DNA of 64,000 nucleotides from Geminicoccaceae bacterium (GTDB taxonomy: Bacteria > Pseudomonadota > Alphaproteobacteria > Geminicoccales > Geminicoccaceae), in NCBI GenBank assembly GCA_028285265.1, contig JANQPX010000030.1:372001-436000 (forward strand), given 5' to 3'. The notes under the pieces were generated by a model. That model saw only the letters and a list, made by a program, of their open reading frames with translations. It searched no databases and was not told the DNA's origin. Position 1 is the first letter of the stretch. Every line of letters begins with the position of its first letter. Made by a program: the position numbers and the translations under genes. Of the stretch, positions 29,831-39,474 are shown in pieces.

Positions 29831-31393
29831 ATGATCAAGAAAGCACCACTTACGCTGGGCCTGCTGCTGACATTGGCGAGTGCCGCCAAAGCGGAGGTTT
29901 TTACCTGGTCGACTGCGAGTGATCCGAACACGATGGATCCGCATGCTGTCGCCACCGCACCCGTCTTAGGATTTCTAAATAATATCTATGAGGGCCTAGT
30001 TCGACGAGGGCCGGAGATGGACCTTGAGCCATCCCTGGCAGTGAGTTGGGAGCCGATGGGTGCCGATGGCTGGCGCTTCAAGCTTCGAGATGGTGTGTCG
30101 TTTCATGACGGCTCGACGTTTGATGCGGATGATGTGCTCTTTTCCTATGAACGAGCTGCCGACGAGAATTCAGATGTCCAGGCTTTTTTCGCAACCATTG
30201 ATCGGGTTGAGACGCCCGACCCCTTGACAGTCGAGTTCTTCACAAAAAAGCCTGACCCACTCTTTCCTTCTGGTATCGCCAATTGGCTGATTATGGATCG
30301 CACCTGGACCGAGGCCAAAGGGTCTGCGACGCCGGATAAAGAAGGTGGTACCGCAACGACATTCGAGGCCAACGGCACCGGACCGTTCCGACTGGTGGCG
30401 CGTGAGCCAGATGTGGAAACAGTGCTCGAGTCATTCACGGCATGGTGGGGCGATGCAGAGCATAATCTGACGCAAGCGATCTATAGGCCGCTGAAGGCGG
30501 ATGCGACCCGTGTAGCAGCCTTGATCTCCGGCGAAGTCGACATGATTGAACCGGTCCCCTTGCAAAACGTGCCGCAGCTTGAGCAGGCCGACGGTATCAA
30601 GCTGATGAGCGGTATCGAGAGCCGGGTCATTTTCTTTGGCTTCGACCATAGCTCCGATACCTTGGCGCTCGGTGACGCTGGTGGTGCGAATCCACTTAAA
30701 GATGTTCGTGTCAGGAAGGCCATCTATCAAGCGATCGATGCTGAGGCGATCGTCAAACAAGTCATGCGTGGTAATGCTCAAAGTTCCGGTTTGTTGATTG
30801 CGCCAGGCGTCAATGGCTACAAGTCTGAAGACGATGTGCGTCTCGCCACGGATCTTGAGACGGCGAAGGCTACCCTTGCCGAGGCCGGCTATCCGGAAGG
30901 CTTTGCATTAACCCTGCGTTGCCCGAATGATCGTTATGTCAATGACGAAGCGATCTGTACCGCGACGGTCTCGATGCTCGCTAAGCTTGGACTTGACGTT
31001 ACGCTGGATGCCGTGCCCGTCAGTCAATATTGGACGGAACTTCGCGAAGGGAAGTTCGATATGTACTTGCTCGGCTGGTCGCCTGGCACGTTCGACGCTG
31101 AACATCCTATACGCTTCTTGATGCATACTCCGGATCCTGAAAAGAAGCTTGGCAGTTGGAATTTCGGTGGCTACTCCAATACCACCGTTGACGCGCTTTT
31201 GCCTGCGATCCAGCAGGAGCTCGATGCAACGGCACGTCAGACGATGATCGATCAAGTCCACACGATTCTCAAAGACGATGTCGTCTACACCCCCTTGCAT
31301 GTTCAGCCGTTGGTTTGGGCGACGCGCGACGACATCGCGTTGCGGCAGCGACCGGACAATTTCTTGATCTTGAGATGGGTCAAGCGAAATTGA
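29831..31393 (+). CDS. ABC transporter substrate-binding protein, family 5 (peptide/oligopeptide type)
   Basis: A 520-residue periplasmic binding protein. A cleavable signal peptide (residues 1-22, ending AAKA) precedes DPNTMDPH. Family 5 blocks follow: NNIYEGLVRRG, PSLAVSWEP, WRFKLRDGVSFHDG with FDADDVLFS, and a C-terminal AEAGYPEGF. The ligand cannot be predicted; relatives bind di- and oligopeptides, nickel or opines. No permease or ATPase gene lies next to it: upstream is DUF465 and downstream a convergent aminopeptidase. The partners must therefore be encoded elsewhere. Confidence 0.9.
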   Translation: MIKKAPLTLGLLLTLASAAKAEVFTWSTASDPNTMDPHAVATAPVLGFLNNIYEGLVRRGPEMDLEPSLAVSWEPMGADGWRFKLRDGVSFHDGSTFDADDVLFSYERAADENSDVQAFFATIDRVETPDPLTVEFFTKKPDPLFPSGIANWLIMDRTWTEAKGSATPDKEGGTATTFEANGTGPFRLVAREPDVETVLESFTAWWGDAEHNLTQAIYRPLKADATRVAALISGEVDMIEPVPLQNVPQLEQADGIKLMSGIESRVIFFGFDHSSDTLALGDAGGANPLKDVRVRKAIYQAIDAEAIVKQVMRGNAQSSGLLIAPGVNGYKSEDDVRLATDLETAKATLAEAGYPEGFALTLRCPNDRYVNDEAICTATVSMLAKLGLDVTLDAVPVSQYWTELREGKFDMYLLGWSPGTFDAEHPIRFLMHTPDPEKKLGSWNFGGYSNTTVDALLPAIQQELDATARQTMIDQVHTILKDDVVYTPLHVQPLVWATRDDIALRQRPDNFLILRWVKRN

Positions 31394-31399
31394 CATAAC

Positions 31400-31436
31400 C
31401 CTACGCCCTGAGCGGGCGTTACGGGTTTGGCGTAGG
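31400..31436. terminator. Inverted repeat between convergent genes
   Basis: CCTACGCC at 31400-31407 pairs with GGCGTAGG at 31429-31436. A competing inner stem, GCCC at 31405-31408 with GGGC at 31414-31417, is also possible. It lies just after the binding protein stop and before the end of the convergent aminopeptidase gene. There is no T run. Confidence 0.4.
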
Positions 31437-31516
31437 CATGACGCGCGACATCAGGGAAGCACCAAGCTCAACAAGAATACCCGCGATCTCCGTCAAGCGC
31501 ATGACAGCGAGCGAGA

Positions 31517-33523
31517 TCAGTCGAGCAATGCGGTCGCATGAAGCATCCAGGCCTTTGACGAACCATCCAGATGTGGCTCAAGATCATGCCGCACCGATGC
31601 ATGATACGCATTGATCCAATTCCGTTCATCGCTGCTGAGAAGAGACGTATCGATTAAGCGGCGATCCAAGGGTACGCGTGTGAGCTTCTCAAATCCGAGA
31701 AGTTTACGCTCACCACCTATTGGCGTGTCGATCTCCCGAACGATCAGCAAATTCTCGATGCGAATTCCGTAGGCATCGATCTTGTAGTAGCCAGGTTCAT
31801 TACTGAGGATCATGCCGGGTTTCAATGGAACGGTGCCCGTTTTGGCAATGCGGGCGGGGCCCTCGTGGACGCACAAGAAACTCCCGATGCCATGACCCGT
31901 GCCATGATCGAAATCTAGTCCAGCTCGCCAAAGGGGGGCTCTTGCAAAGGCGTCAATCTGGGCACCGCTTGTGCCTTCGGGAAACTGGGCGCTATCCAGG
32001 GCTATATGGCCCTTCAGTACCAAGGTGTAATGACGTTTCATGTCATCGGTGGGAGGGCCAATAGCGACAGTCCTGGTAATGTCCGTTGTGGCATCAGGAT
32101 ATTGGCCACCGCTGTCGACGAGATAGAGGGAGCCCCGCTCGAGCGATCGGTTTGACTCTTCGGTCACGCGATAGTGGGCAAGAGCCGCGTTTGGCCCAGC
32201 AGCGGAGATCGTGTCGAAACTGGGGCCGCGATAGAGCGGGTCCTTTTTGCGCTCAGCTTCAAGGACCCTAGCAGCGTCCAGTTCTTGGACCGTCTCGCCC
32301 CTTTCGATCGCCCCATCCAACCAGGCGAGAAAGCGCGTAACGGCGGCGCCATCCCTGATCTGAGCGTTGCGGGCACCCTGTAGCTCGGTTTCGTTCTTGA
32401 CAGCTTTGGCCAGAATACACGGCTCGGCCTCTTCGATGAGCTGAGCACCGGCATCCCGCAGGCGCCCTGTTAGCGCCACGTTCGTCCAGGCTGGATCGGC
32501 GAGAACACGTTTCCCCGAGGCACCGAGGTGATCAAGGCTTGGGCCGAGGTCATCCTGGGATCTTACGGCGACGTTGTTGTCGAAAGATTGATCCTGCTTG
32601 AGTTTTCGTTTGTCCAGGAAAAGCTCGACCGCACCGTCCTTATGGAGGAGCGCGAAGGCGAGCGTGAGGGGATTATAGGGAACGTCACCCCCTCGAATGT
32701 TCAGGAGCCAGGCGATGCTATCTGGTGCGCCGATCAGGGAGACGTCAGCGCTGGCGGCTTCGACGCGTTTGCCCATACGTGTCCGCTTGTCCTCGCTGCT
32801 CTCACCCGTGTAGCCCAAAGCCAGCGAATCTAGTGGTGCGATGGGCATCGGCGGCTGCGAGACCCAGACGTCGTCCACCGGATTTTTTTCAAGCGGAACG
32901 AGCCTTGCACCCGCCTTGGTACAGGCTTTTTGCAAGCGTTCGACTTCGGTTTTGACATGCAAATTGGCGTCAAAGCCGAAGCGTTGGTCTTTCTTGAGGT
33001 TTTTGCCTAACCATTTGTCAGGCGGTGTGTCGATCAAATGAGCGCGTTCGAAGAGGTTTGGATCAAGCTGTTGCTTGGCTTGGACGGTGTAGCGACCATC
33101 TACGAAGACCACCGCGCGGTCACTCAACACCACCAGCGTTCCCGCAGATCCGGTGAAGCCCGTCAGCCAGGAAAGCCGCTGACGCGCCTCCGGTATGTAC
33201 TCGTTTCGATGCTCGTCCGTTAGCGGTACGATGAGTCCATCAAGCCCGCACGTTGAGAGTTTCGACCTGAGACTGTCTAGCCTCGCACCGATGCCGAGCG
33301 CACTATCAGCGGTCCTCTTCTCAAGTTCCCTGAGGCGTTCTTTTAGTCGCTCACGAAGATCGTTAGCGTCGGCTGGGGCAATGAGGTCTAGCCAAGCATC
33401 AGGGTCGAATCCCTTTGGAGCGGCAAGGACGCCCCTCAAAAAGTCATCGACTTCATCAAGCGATTTCTGAATACCACAAGACGCAAGCGCTGACGTCAGC
33501 AGACTACCATCCGTCGCTGGCAT
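31517..33523 (-). CDS. Xaa-Pro aminopeptidase (M24 family, long three-domain type)
   Basis: A 668-residue metallopeptidase that removes N-terminal residues ahead of proline. Two creatinase-type N-terminal domains (SKLSTCGLDGLIVPL, then WLTGFTGSAGT) precede the catalytic pita-bread domain. Metal ligands are visible as Asp in YLVDSGGQY and TTDITRT, His in HGTGHGIG, Glu in NEPGYY and Glu in IENLL. The long form resembles eukaryotic XPNPEP1 and the PepP of alphaproteobacteria. The start is set at ATG 33523 with GGGGGAAG close upstream. TTG 33535 would add four residues. It lies downstream of infC on the same strand. Confidence 0.93.
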   Translation of the reverse strand: MPATDGSLLTSALASCGIQKSLDEVDDFLRGVLAAPKGFDPDAWLDLIAPADANDLRERLKERLRELEKRTADSALGIGARLDSLRSKLSTCGLDGLIVPLTDEHRNEYIPEARQRLSWLTGFTGSAGTLVVLSDRAVVFVDGRYTVQAKQQLDPNLFERAHLIDTPPDKWLGKNLKKDQRFGFDANLHVKTEVERLQKACTKAGARLVPLEKNPVDDVWVSQPPMPIAPLDSLALGYTGESSEDKRTRMGKRVEAASADVSLIGAPDSIAWLLNIRGGDVPYNPLTLAFALLHKDGAVELFLDKRKLKQDQSFDNNVAVRSQDDLGPSLDHLGASGKRVLADPAWTNVALTGRLRDAGAQLIEEAEPCILAKAVKNETELQGARNAQIRDGAAVTRFLAWLDGAIERGETVQELDAARVLEAERKKDPLYRGPSFDTISAAGPNAALAHYRVTEESNRSLERGSLYLVDSGGQYPDATTDITRTVAIGPPTDDMKRHYTLVLKGHIALDSAQFPEGTSGAQIDAFARAPLWRAGLDFDHGTGHGIGSFLCVHEGPARIAKTGTVPLKPGMILSNEPGYYKIDAYGIRIENLLIVREIDTPIGGERKLLGFEKLTRVPLDRRLIDTSLLSSDERNWINAYHASVRHDLEPHLDGSSKAWMLHATALLD

Positions 33524-33592
33524 AACTTCCCCCAATCACACGGGTCTCGTCGACTGGAACGAGCGAAGTGACGCTCGAGGCCGCGGTCTACG

Positions 33593-34114
33593 TCACTTTG
33601 CAGGCGCCATGATCATGATCATCTGGCGTCCCTCCATGCGCGGAAACTGCTCGATTTTGGCCGTTTCACCGACTTCCTCCCGAACCCGCTCAAGCACACG
33701 CATTGCAATATTCTGATGCGCTAGTTCGCGGCCACGAAAACGCATGGTGACTTTGACCTTATCACCCTCTTCCAAGAAGGCGTGGACCTTGCGCATTTTC
33801 GTGTTGTAGTCGTTGTCGTCGATGTTGGGGCGCATCTTGATTTCTTTGACCTCGATCACCCGTTGTTTCTTGCGGGCGGCGTTGGCCTTTTTCTGCGCTT
33901 CGTATTTGAACTTGCCATAATCGAGAATTTTGCAAACAGGAGGCTTAGCGTTGGGCGAAACTTCGACCAAGTCCAGACCAGCCTGTATTGCTCTTTCCAG
34001 CGCTGCGGGAAGGGCCACTACCCCTGCCATCTCACCGTTGGCGTCAACCAGACGGACTTCCTGCGCCTCGATATTGTCGTTGATTCGATATTCGTCTTTT
34101 GCCGGAGCTGCCAT
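33593..34114 (-). CDS. infC: Translation initiation factor IF-3
   Basis: A 173-residue factor that binds the 30S subunit and proofreads start codons. The N-domain has [19 protein letters not shown] and the linker [20 protein letters not shown]. The C-domain contains [25 protein letters not shown] and the final IMIMAPAK. The start is ATG 34114. The codon immediately upstream in frame is a stop, so no longer form exists and the rare AUU or AUC starts used for autoregulation elsewhere are absent. The upstream gene is thrS. The usual rpmI-rplT pair does not follow; the aminopeptidase gene does. Confidence 0.97.
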   Translation of the reverse strand: MAAPAKDEYRINDNIEAQEVRLVDANGEMAGVVALPAALERAIQAGLDLVEVSPNAKPPVCKILDYGKFKYEAQKKANAARKKQRVIEVKEIKMRPNIDDNDYNTKMRKVHAFLEEGDKVKVTMRFRGRELAHQNIAMRVLERVREEVGETAKIEQFPRMEGRQMIMIMAPAK

Positions 34115-34140
34115 TTAGGTTGAGTTACCCTCCAAACCCG

Positions 34141-34158
34141 TCATTCCATTAGTCCCAT
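34141..34158 (-). CDS. Possible five-residue leader minicistron between thrS and infC
   Basis: ATG at 34158 opens a frame of only five codons (MGLME) ending in TGA. It is preceded at seven bases by AGGAAGGGG, the best ribosome binding site in the 120-base thrS-infC gap. The infC start itself has a GGAGGG about 14 bases upstream, which is rather far. The frame is too short to support by coding evidence. Confidence 0.2.
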   Translation of the reverse strand: MGLME

Positions 34159-34234
34159 GCGCAGTCCCCTTCCTGTGTGAGCAGAAAAACCAATAGCCTC
34201 TGTAAGAGCTTTCGTTATGAAAGGCCCACAAAGG

Positions 34235-36202
34235 CTAAGCGGACCCCACATCTGGAGCCTGCGACTCTTTGACAAATAACGCTACTGCCTCGTCAAGGGC
34301 AAGCGTTTCTTGCCCCTGGCGCCCCAATCGGCGCAAAGAAACCGTGCGTTGTTCGGCTTCGCGTCCACCAACAGCGACGATCAACGGAACTTTACCGACG
34401 GAATGCTCGCGGACTTTGTAGCCGATTTTGTCACTTCGAAGATCAAGTTCGTATCGGATACGTGCCTTTTCAAGGGCTTCACCAACTTCGCGGGCGTAGC
34501 CGTCCGCTTCATTGGTGATGGTAGCGACCACAACTTGAACCGGAGCAAGCCAAAGCGGCATCTTGCCGGCATGCTCCTCGATCAGAATACCGATAAAGCG
34601 CTCCATCGAACCGAGGATTGCGCGATGCAGCATAACCGGGCGATGCTTAGCGCCGTCCTCGCCGACATAGTTGGCGTTCAGACGTTCAGGTAGCACGAAG
34701 TCAACTTGAAGCGTGCCACATTGCCATTCGCGTCCGATGGCATCCGTCAGCACGAATTCGAGCTTTGGACCGTAGAAGGCACCTTCGCCTGGGTTCAGCG
34801 TGGTCTCGAGGCCTGCGGCTTCGGTTGCATCTTTGAGCGCAGTCTCGGCACGGTCCCAAACCTCGTCCGCACCCGCGCGTACCGGCGGCCGATCGGAGAA
34901 TTTTACATGGACATCGGTAAATCCAAAGTCAGCATAAATGCTCTGCAGTAGATCGCAAAATTGGATGCTCTCGGATGTGATCTGTTCGGGCGTGCAGAAG
35001 ATATGGGCGTCATCTTGAACAAAATTCCGCACCCGCATGATGCCGTGCAGGGCACCGGATGGTTCATTCCGATAGCACGAGCCGAATTCAGCGATGCGCA
35101 GTGGGAGGTCGCGATAGGATTTGAGCGACTGATTGAAAATCTGCACATGAGCCGGACAGTTCATCGGTTTGACCGCAAGTGTCTTGTTCTCCACCTCAAG
35201 GGTGAACATGTTCTCGCGGAACTTTTCCCAATGGCCGGATTGTTCCCAAAAGACGCGGTCATACATGGCCGGCGTCTTGACCTCCTGGTAGCCGCTACGA
35301 TCGAGCCGACGCCGCATGTAATTCTCGACCTCGCGGTAGAGAACCCAGCCCTTGGGATGCCAAAAGACGGACCCTGCCGCCTCTTCTTGCAAGTGAAACA
35401 GACCGAGTTGCTTGCCAAGCTTTCGATGGTCGCGCTTTTCAGCTTCTTCTAACCGATGAAGATAAGCATCGAGTTGTTTTTTCTCCGCCCACGCCGTTCC
35501 ATAGATACGCTGGAGCTGTGCGTTATTGGCGTCACCTCGCCAATAGGCACCGGCAACCTTCATGAGCTTGAATGCCTTACCGAGATCCTTGGTCGAGCGC
35601 ATATGCGGTCCGCGGCAGAGGTCGACGAAGCCGCCCTGGCGATAAAGCGTAATCGTCTCGTCCTCGGGGAGATCCTTGATAATCTCGACCTTGTAGGTCT
35701 CACCCATCTTTTCAAAGAGCGCGATCGCCTCGTTCCGATCCCAAACCTCGCGGACGATCGGCTCCGACCGATCGACGATTTCGGCCATGCGTGACTCGAT
35801 CTTTTCGAGATCATCGGGTGTAAACGGCTCGTTTCTTGCAAAGTCGTAGTAAAAGCCGTCCTCAATGGCCGGGCCGATGGTGACTTGGGTTCCTGGATAG
35901 AGTTCCTGAACAGCCTCAGCCATGGCATGCGCTGCATCGTGGCGGATGAGGGCAAGCGCGTCCTCATCTTGTCGACGGATCAAGCGTACGACCGATCCAT
36001 CAGGGATCACCCGATCGAGATCCCAGACCTCACCATCGACTTCCATGGCGACCACAACCTTGGCGAGGCCCGTGCTGATCGCCGTTGCCAACTCTGTTCC
36101 CGTAACCGCTTGGTCAAAGGTTCGCACGCTGCCGTCGGGCAGGGTGATGGACACGGGGCTTGACGGCGGCACGGCAGCCGCCTCTGGCAGGGCGGAATTC
36201 AT
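34235..36202 (-). CDS. thrS: Threonine-tRNA ligase
   Basis: Class II synthetase of 655 residues that charges tRNA-Thr. The N-terminal TGS domain starts at about residue 17 ([14 protein letters not shown]). The editing domain carries [17 protein letters not shown] and its HSD-like metal region. In the catalytic core, [10 protein letters not shown] holds the zinc cysteine, and [19 protein letters not shown] with DDAHIF forms motif 2. The anticodon-binding domain ends the protein. GAGGA precedes the ATG. Upstream lies a 251-base gap with no recognised gene. Confidence 0.97.
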   Translation of the reverse strand: MNSALPEAAAVPPSSPVSITLPDGSVRTFDQAVTGTELATAISTGLAKVVVAMEVDGEVWDLDRVIPDGSVVRLIRRQDEDALALIRHDAAHAMAEAVQELYPGTQVTIGPAIEDGFYYDFARNEPFTPDDLEKIESRMAEIVDRSEPIVREVWDRNEAIALFEKMGETYKVEIIKDLPEDETITLYRQGGFVDLCRGPHMRSTKDLGKAFKLMKVAGAYWRGDANNAQLQRIYGTAWAEKKQLDAYLHRLEEAEKRDHRKLGKQLGLFHLQEEAAGSVFWHPKGWVLYREVENYMRRRLDRSGYQEVKTPAMYDRVFWEQSGHWEKFRENMFTLEVENKTLAVKPMNCPAHVQIFNQSLKSYRDLPLRIAEFGSCYRNEPSGALHGIMRVRNFVQDDAHIFCTPEQITSESIQFCDLLQSIYADFGFTDVHVKFSDRPPVRAGADEVWDRAETALKDATEAAGLETTLNPGEGAFYGPKLEFVLTDAIGREWQCGTLQVDFVLPERLNANYVGEDGAKHRPVMLHRAILGSMERFIGILIEEHAGKMPLWLAPVQVVVATITNEADGYAREVGEALEKARIRYELDLRSDKIGYKVREHSVGKVPLIVAVGGREAEQRTVSLRRLGRQGQETLALDEAVALFVKESQAPDVGSA

Positions 36203-36453
36203 AGGTCCTCGCAGACTTTTGTCGTCATGTCATAGGTGGCGTTGGATTTCGCGCGGACAATGGTGTCAGGCACGAAGTGTGTCAAGAATAGGACGTCATC
36301 ATGAGGTGCTGGTTGATGAGCGTGCCGGGATCACAATCACGACCGCATTGTGCTTCGGTCGTCAGATTCTCCAGCTCCAGGATCTGCAAAAGATCCATTG
36401 GACCGGATCAAGAAGTCCTGGGAAGAAGGCCTGAACACCGCGACGCGTTCTGT

Positions 36454-37755
36454 TTAGCCAATCGTTGTGTCGAAGAGCACGCTTGGCAGCGGTTTTCGGC
36501 CTTCGATGAGCTCTCGATAGACAGACAGTGTGCTCTTGCCCATGCGTGTGAGACTGTAGTTGCGCTCGACGAAGCGGCGACATCGGGCAGCGAGGCGCTC
36601 TTTCGCGTCTTCCGGCATCGTGAGAGCAAGATCAAGAGCGGTCACGAGGTGATCAATGTCACCTGGTTGGACCAGCCATCCCGTCGCTGCTGGCATGATG
36701 GTTTCTGAAAGGCCCCAGCGGTCGGTGGCGATGACAGGTTTGCCCATCGCTTGAGCTTCGATCGAGATACGACCGAAGGCTTCAGGACCTGTGGAGGGAA
36801 CAACGACGAGATCGGCAAGGGCGTAGGCCGCTGGCATGTCACTGCATGCGCCAACCAACCAAACGCGTTTTTCAAGCTTCATCTCAATGATCTTTTTCTC
36901 GACCCGATCAGCATAGCTGCTGCCGGCCGCGCGATTGCCGACCATGATGCAGACGGTATCCTCCGCCTTGCCGTCTTCCCAAAGCTTCTTGAGGGCGCGT
37001 AGCAGCCAGGTATGTCCCTTTCGTTCGGAGATTCGCCCAGGCAGCATGATGATTCGTTTTCCCGGGTCTAATTCCCAGTCATCCCTAAGCTTGGCGACAC
37101 GGGTTTCATCGATGCTTTCCGGATCAAACTCACTGAGGTCAACGCCGCGCGGGATCACGCGAAGTCGGTCTGTCTCGACGCCATACCGCTCGATGACGTG
37201 CTCGGCGACATAATCAGAGATCGCGATGACCCGATCGCCTCGGGTCATGATCGCATTATAGCCGCGTTTCAGGAAATTATCGGCACCGCTGTAGAGGCTA
37301 TGAAAGGTGGTGAGGAACGGCACACCGGCCCGCTTCGCGGCGTAATAGGCACTCCAGGCTGGGGCCCGAGAGCGAGCATGGACGAGCTGGATGTCATGAT
37401 TGCGGATGATCTGAGCAAGCCGCTTGATGTTCCCGTGCATCGTGAGTGGATTTTTGCTGTGCACGGGCAGGCAAAGGCTGGCCGCCCCCATCTCAAGCAA
37501 GTCGGCTTCCTGTGAGCCGCCATTGGAGGCGACGATTGGTGTCCATCCATTGCTGATCAGAAAGCGAGCGATATCGAGCGTGCCTCGCTCGACGCCCCCT
37601 GGGCCGAGAGCCGGCAGAACCTGAAGAACTTTTGGTCCTCGCAGGCGAGCGATGGCAGCCTGTACTTCTTGAACGCTGGTCAAATCGTCCATGTCATCGA
37701 GGCGCTCGTCCCCAGGCGCTGCAACGGGTTGGTCCAGGAGAAGTTCGTTGGTCAT
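36454..37755 (-). CDS. Glycosyltransferase family 4 (GT-B fold)
   Basis: A 433-residue retaining GT-B enzyme. The N-terminal domain has KVLQVLPALGPGGVERGTLD, typical of family 4 acting on surface polysaccharide or LPS core. The C-terminal domain has MLPGRISERKGHTWLLRAL and EAFGRISIEAQAMGKPVIA with the ExxxxxxxE nucleotide-sugar motif. About 40 acidic residues precede the fold and may be variable. Donor and acceptor are unknown. It is divergent from the alpha/beta hydrolase gene with only 38 bases between the two starts. Confidence 0.88.
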   Translation of the reverse strand: MTNELLLDQPVAAPGDERLDDMDDLTSVQEVQAAIARLRGPKVLQVLPALGPGGVERGTLDIARFLISNGWTPIVASNGGSQEADLLEMGAASLCLPVHSKNPLTMHGNIKRLAQIIRNHDIQLVHARSRAPAWSAYYAAKRAGVPFLTTFHSLYSGADNFLKRGYNAIMTRGDRVIAISDYVAEHVIERYGVETDRLRVIPRGVDLSEFDPESIDETRVAKLRDDWELDPGKRIIMLPGRISERKGHTWLLRALKKLWEDGKAEDTVCIMVGNRAAGSSYADRVEKKIIEMKLEKRVWLVGACSDMPAAYALADLVVVPSTGPEAFGRISIEAQAMGKPVIATDRWGLSETIMPAATGWLVQPGDIDHLVTALDLALTMPEDAKERLAARCRRFVERNYSLTRMGKSTLSVYRELIEGRKPLPSVLFDTTIG

Positions 37756-37793
37756 GGGACTTGGCCTGTCGCACAGGCTGATCGGGTGCTAGC

Positions 37794-38603
37794 ATGGATT
37801 TCTCCCCGCGCAAACCCGATTGGCCCTGGTTGATGTCGATGGTTGAAAGTCTCGATCTTGCCGGCGGGCGCCGCCTCGCCTTCGTTCACCACCCCGGCCG
37901 GTTGCCCGGTATCATGTTCTGCGGCGGCTTTAAGTCGGACATGACGGGCAGTAAAGCGCTCAGCCTGGAACGGTTTTTTGTGAAGGAAGGACGCGCCTTT
38001 ACCCGCTTTGACTACACGGGCCACGGTGCATCGTCCGGTATCTTTGAGGACGGCACGATTGGCGCCTGGGCAAGTGATGCGATCGCCATGATTGATGAAG
38101 CCACGTCGGGGCCCCTGGTCCTCATCGGATCTAGCATGGGCGCGTGGATCATGGTGCTCGCTGCGATGGCAAGGCCGAAACGGGTCGGTGGGCTGGTTGG
38201 AATCGCCTCGGCGCCGGACTTCACAGAAGACTTGATGTGGGGCATGGCGACGGCGACGCAACGTGATGTCTTGATGCGTGAAGGGCGCTGGGAGCAGCCG
38301 TCCGCCTACAGCGACGAGCCTTATATCTACACTCGAGAATTGATTGAGGACGGGCGAGAGCATTTGGTGCTGCGAACGCCCATTCCGTTTCAAGGACCGG
38401 CTCATCTCATTCACGGCCAAGATGACCCAGACGTCCCCTGGCAGGCGACGCTTCGCCTGGCGAGCGCACTTCAATCCGAAGACGTCACGGTCGAGCTGAT
38501 CAAATCCGGTGATCATCGGCTCTCCAAACCGCACGAGCTTCGTCGGATCATCAATGGCACCCAACGGGTGCTTGACGCCATCGATGGCGGGGCAGAAGGC
38601 TGA
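37794..38603 (+). CDS. Alpha/beta hydrolase
   Basis: A 269-residue serine hydrolase. The nucleophile is Ser114 in GSSMGAW. Asp211 in the HGQDDPDVP block and His241 in SGDHRLS complete the triad. FCGGFKSDMTGSKA near residue 42 forms the oxyanion region. The arrangement resembles the ABHD10-type thioesterase and lipase group, but the substrate is unknown. It ends four bases from the convergent SDR gene. Confidence 0.87.
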   Translation: MDFSPRKPDWPWLMSMVESLDLAGGRRLAFVHHPGRLPGIMFCGGFKSDMTGSKALSLERFFVKEGRAFTRFDYTGHGASSGIFEDGTIGAWASDAIAMIDEATSGPLVLIGSSMGAWIMVLAAMARPKRVGGLVGIASAPDFTEDLMWGMATATQRDVLMREGRWEQPSAYSDEPYIYTRELIEDGREHLVLRTPIPFQGPAHLIHGQDDPDVPWQATLRLASALQSEDVTVELIKSGDHRLSKPHELRRIINGTQRVLDAIDGGAEG

Positions 38604-38607
38604 GATC

Positions 38608-39474
38608 TCATGCTTTCAAGCCTTCATGGATGGCGCGTAGGCCTTCGCGGTAATTGGGGTGTTTGAGGTCGACTCCGAGTTCGTTGCGAATGCGTGCGTT
38701 GGCGACCTTCCGGTTGTCGGCGTAAAAGCTCCTTGCCGCCTCCGATAAATCCGCCTCGTCAAATGGAACCTCTGGCGGTGGGGCAACGCCGAGAAGCTTC
38801 GCGGCAAATGTGATGACATCCTGTGGCGGGGCGGGTTCGTCGTCGACAACATTGTAGATCGCGCCCGGATTGGGTCTTGCGATCGACGACTTCAGCACTT
38901 GAACGATGTCATCGACGTGGATCCGGCCGAACATTTGTCCTGCTTTGACCACGCGTCTCGCGCGTCCGGACTTTACGGTTTCCAAGGCATTGCGCCGCGG
39001 GCCTGGTCCGTAAATCCCGGCAAGCCTGAAGATGTGGACAGGCAAACCTGAAGCCAGCCAGTGAGCTTCTGCTGTGACTCGACGCTTGGTGCGCGGCAGC
39101 GAAGGCGCAGGCGGATCGCTTTCGTCCACCCAGCCGCCCTGTCGGTCGCCGTAAACACCCGTCGTCCCGAGATAGCCAGCCCAGGTTAAGGTGCGGCACG
39201 CCAGCAGGTCCTTCAGATGGCAGCCGAGGACGGGGTCGCCTTCGTCGTCCGGTGCAATCGACGTGACCACATGCGTAACATCCGCCAACATGTCGCCGGG
39301 TTTATCGAGGGGGGTATCCCGGCTGAAGTGATGAACTTCGATGCGTTCGTTTTCGAGCTCTTTGCGCTTTTCCGCACTTCGCGTGGTGCCGGCAACACGC
39401 CAACCCTGCTCCATCAGATCACGAGCCAGGGCCAAGGCGGAATAGCCGAGGCCGAAACAAAAGAGACGGGTCAT
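38608..39474 (-). CDS. NAD-dependent epimerase/dehydratase-like SDR protein
   Basis: A 288-residue extended SDR-like protein. The N-terminal FGLGYSALALARDL is a Rossmann loop with a variant glycine pattern (GxGxxA). LGTTGVYGDRQGGWVDE carries the family YGxxxGxxxxE block, and FRLAGIYGPGPRR follows. It resembles YeeZ-type proteins, whose catalytic role is unclear. It is the last gene of a GST - queG - SDR run and overlaps queG as ATGA, an arrangement I regard as recurrent in alphaproteobacteria. Confidence 0.85.
   Translation of the reverse strand: MTRLFCFGLGYSALALARDLMEQGWRVAGTTRSAEKRKELENERIEVHHFSRDTPLDKPGDMLADVTHVVTSIAPDDEGDPVLGCHLKDLLACRTLTWAGYLGTTGVYGDRQGGWVDESDPPAPSLPRTKRRVTAEAHWLASGLPVHIFRLAGIYGPGPRRNALETVKSGRARRVVKAGQMFGRIHVDDIVQVLKSSIARPNPGAIYNVVDDEPAPPQDVITFAAKLLGVAPPPEVPFDEADLSEAARSFYADNRKVANARIRNELGVDLKHPNYREGLRAIHEGLKA

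Noticed and set aside
31400..31436. Idea that the convergent inverted repeat is a strong bidirectional terminator
   Set aside because: The stem is short with competing inner pairings and there is no T run on either side, so it is kept only as a weak candidate.
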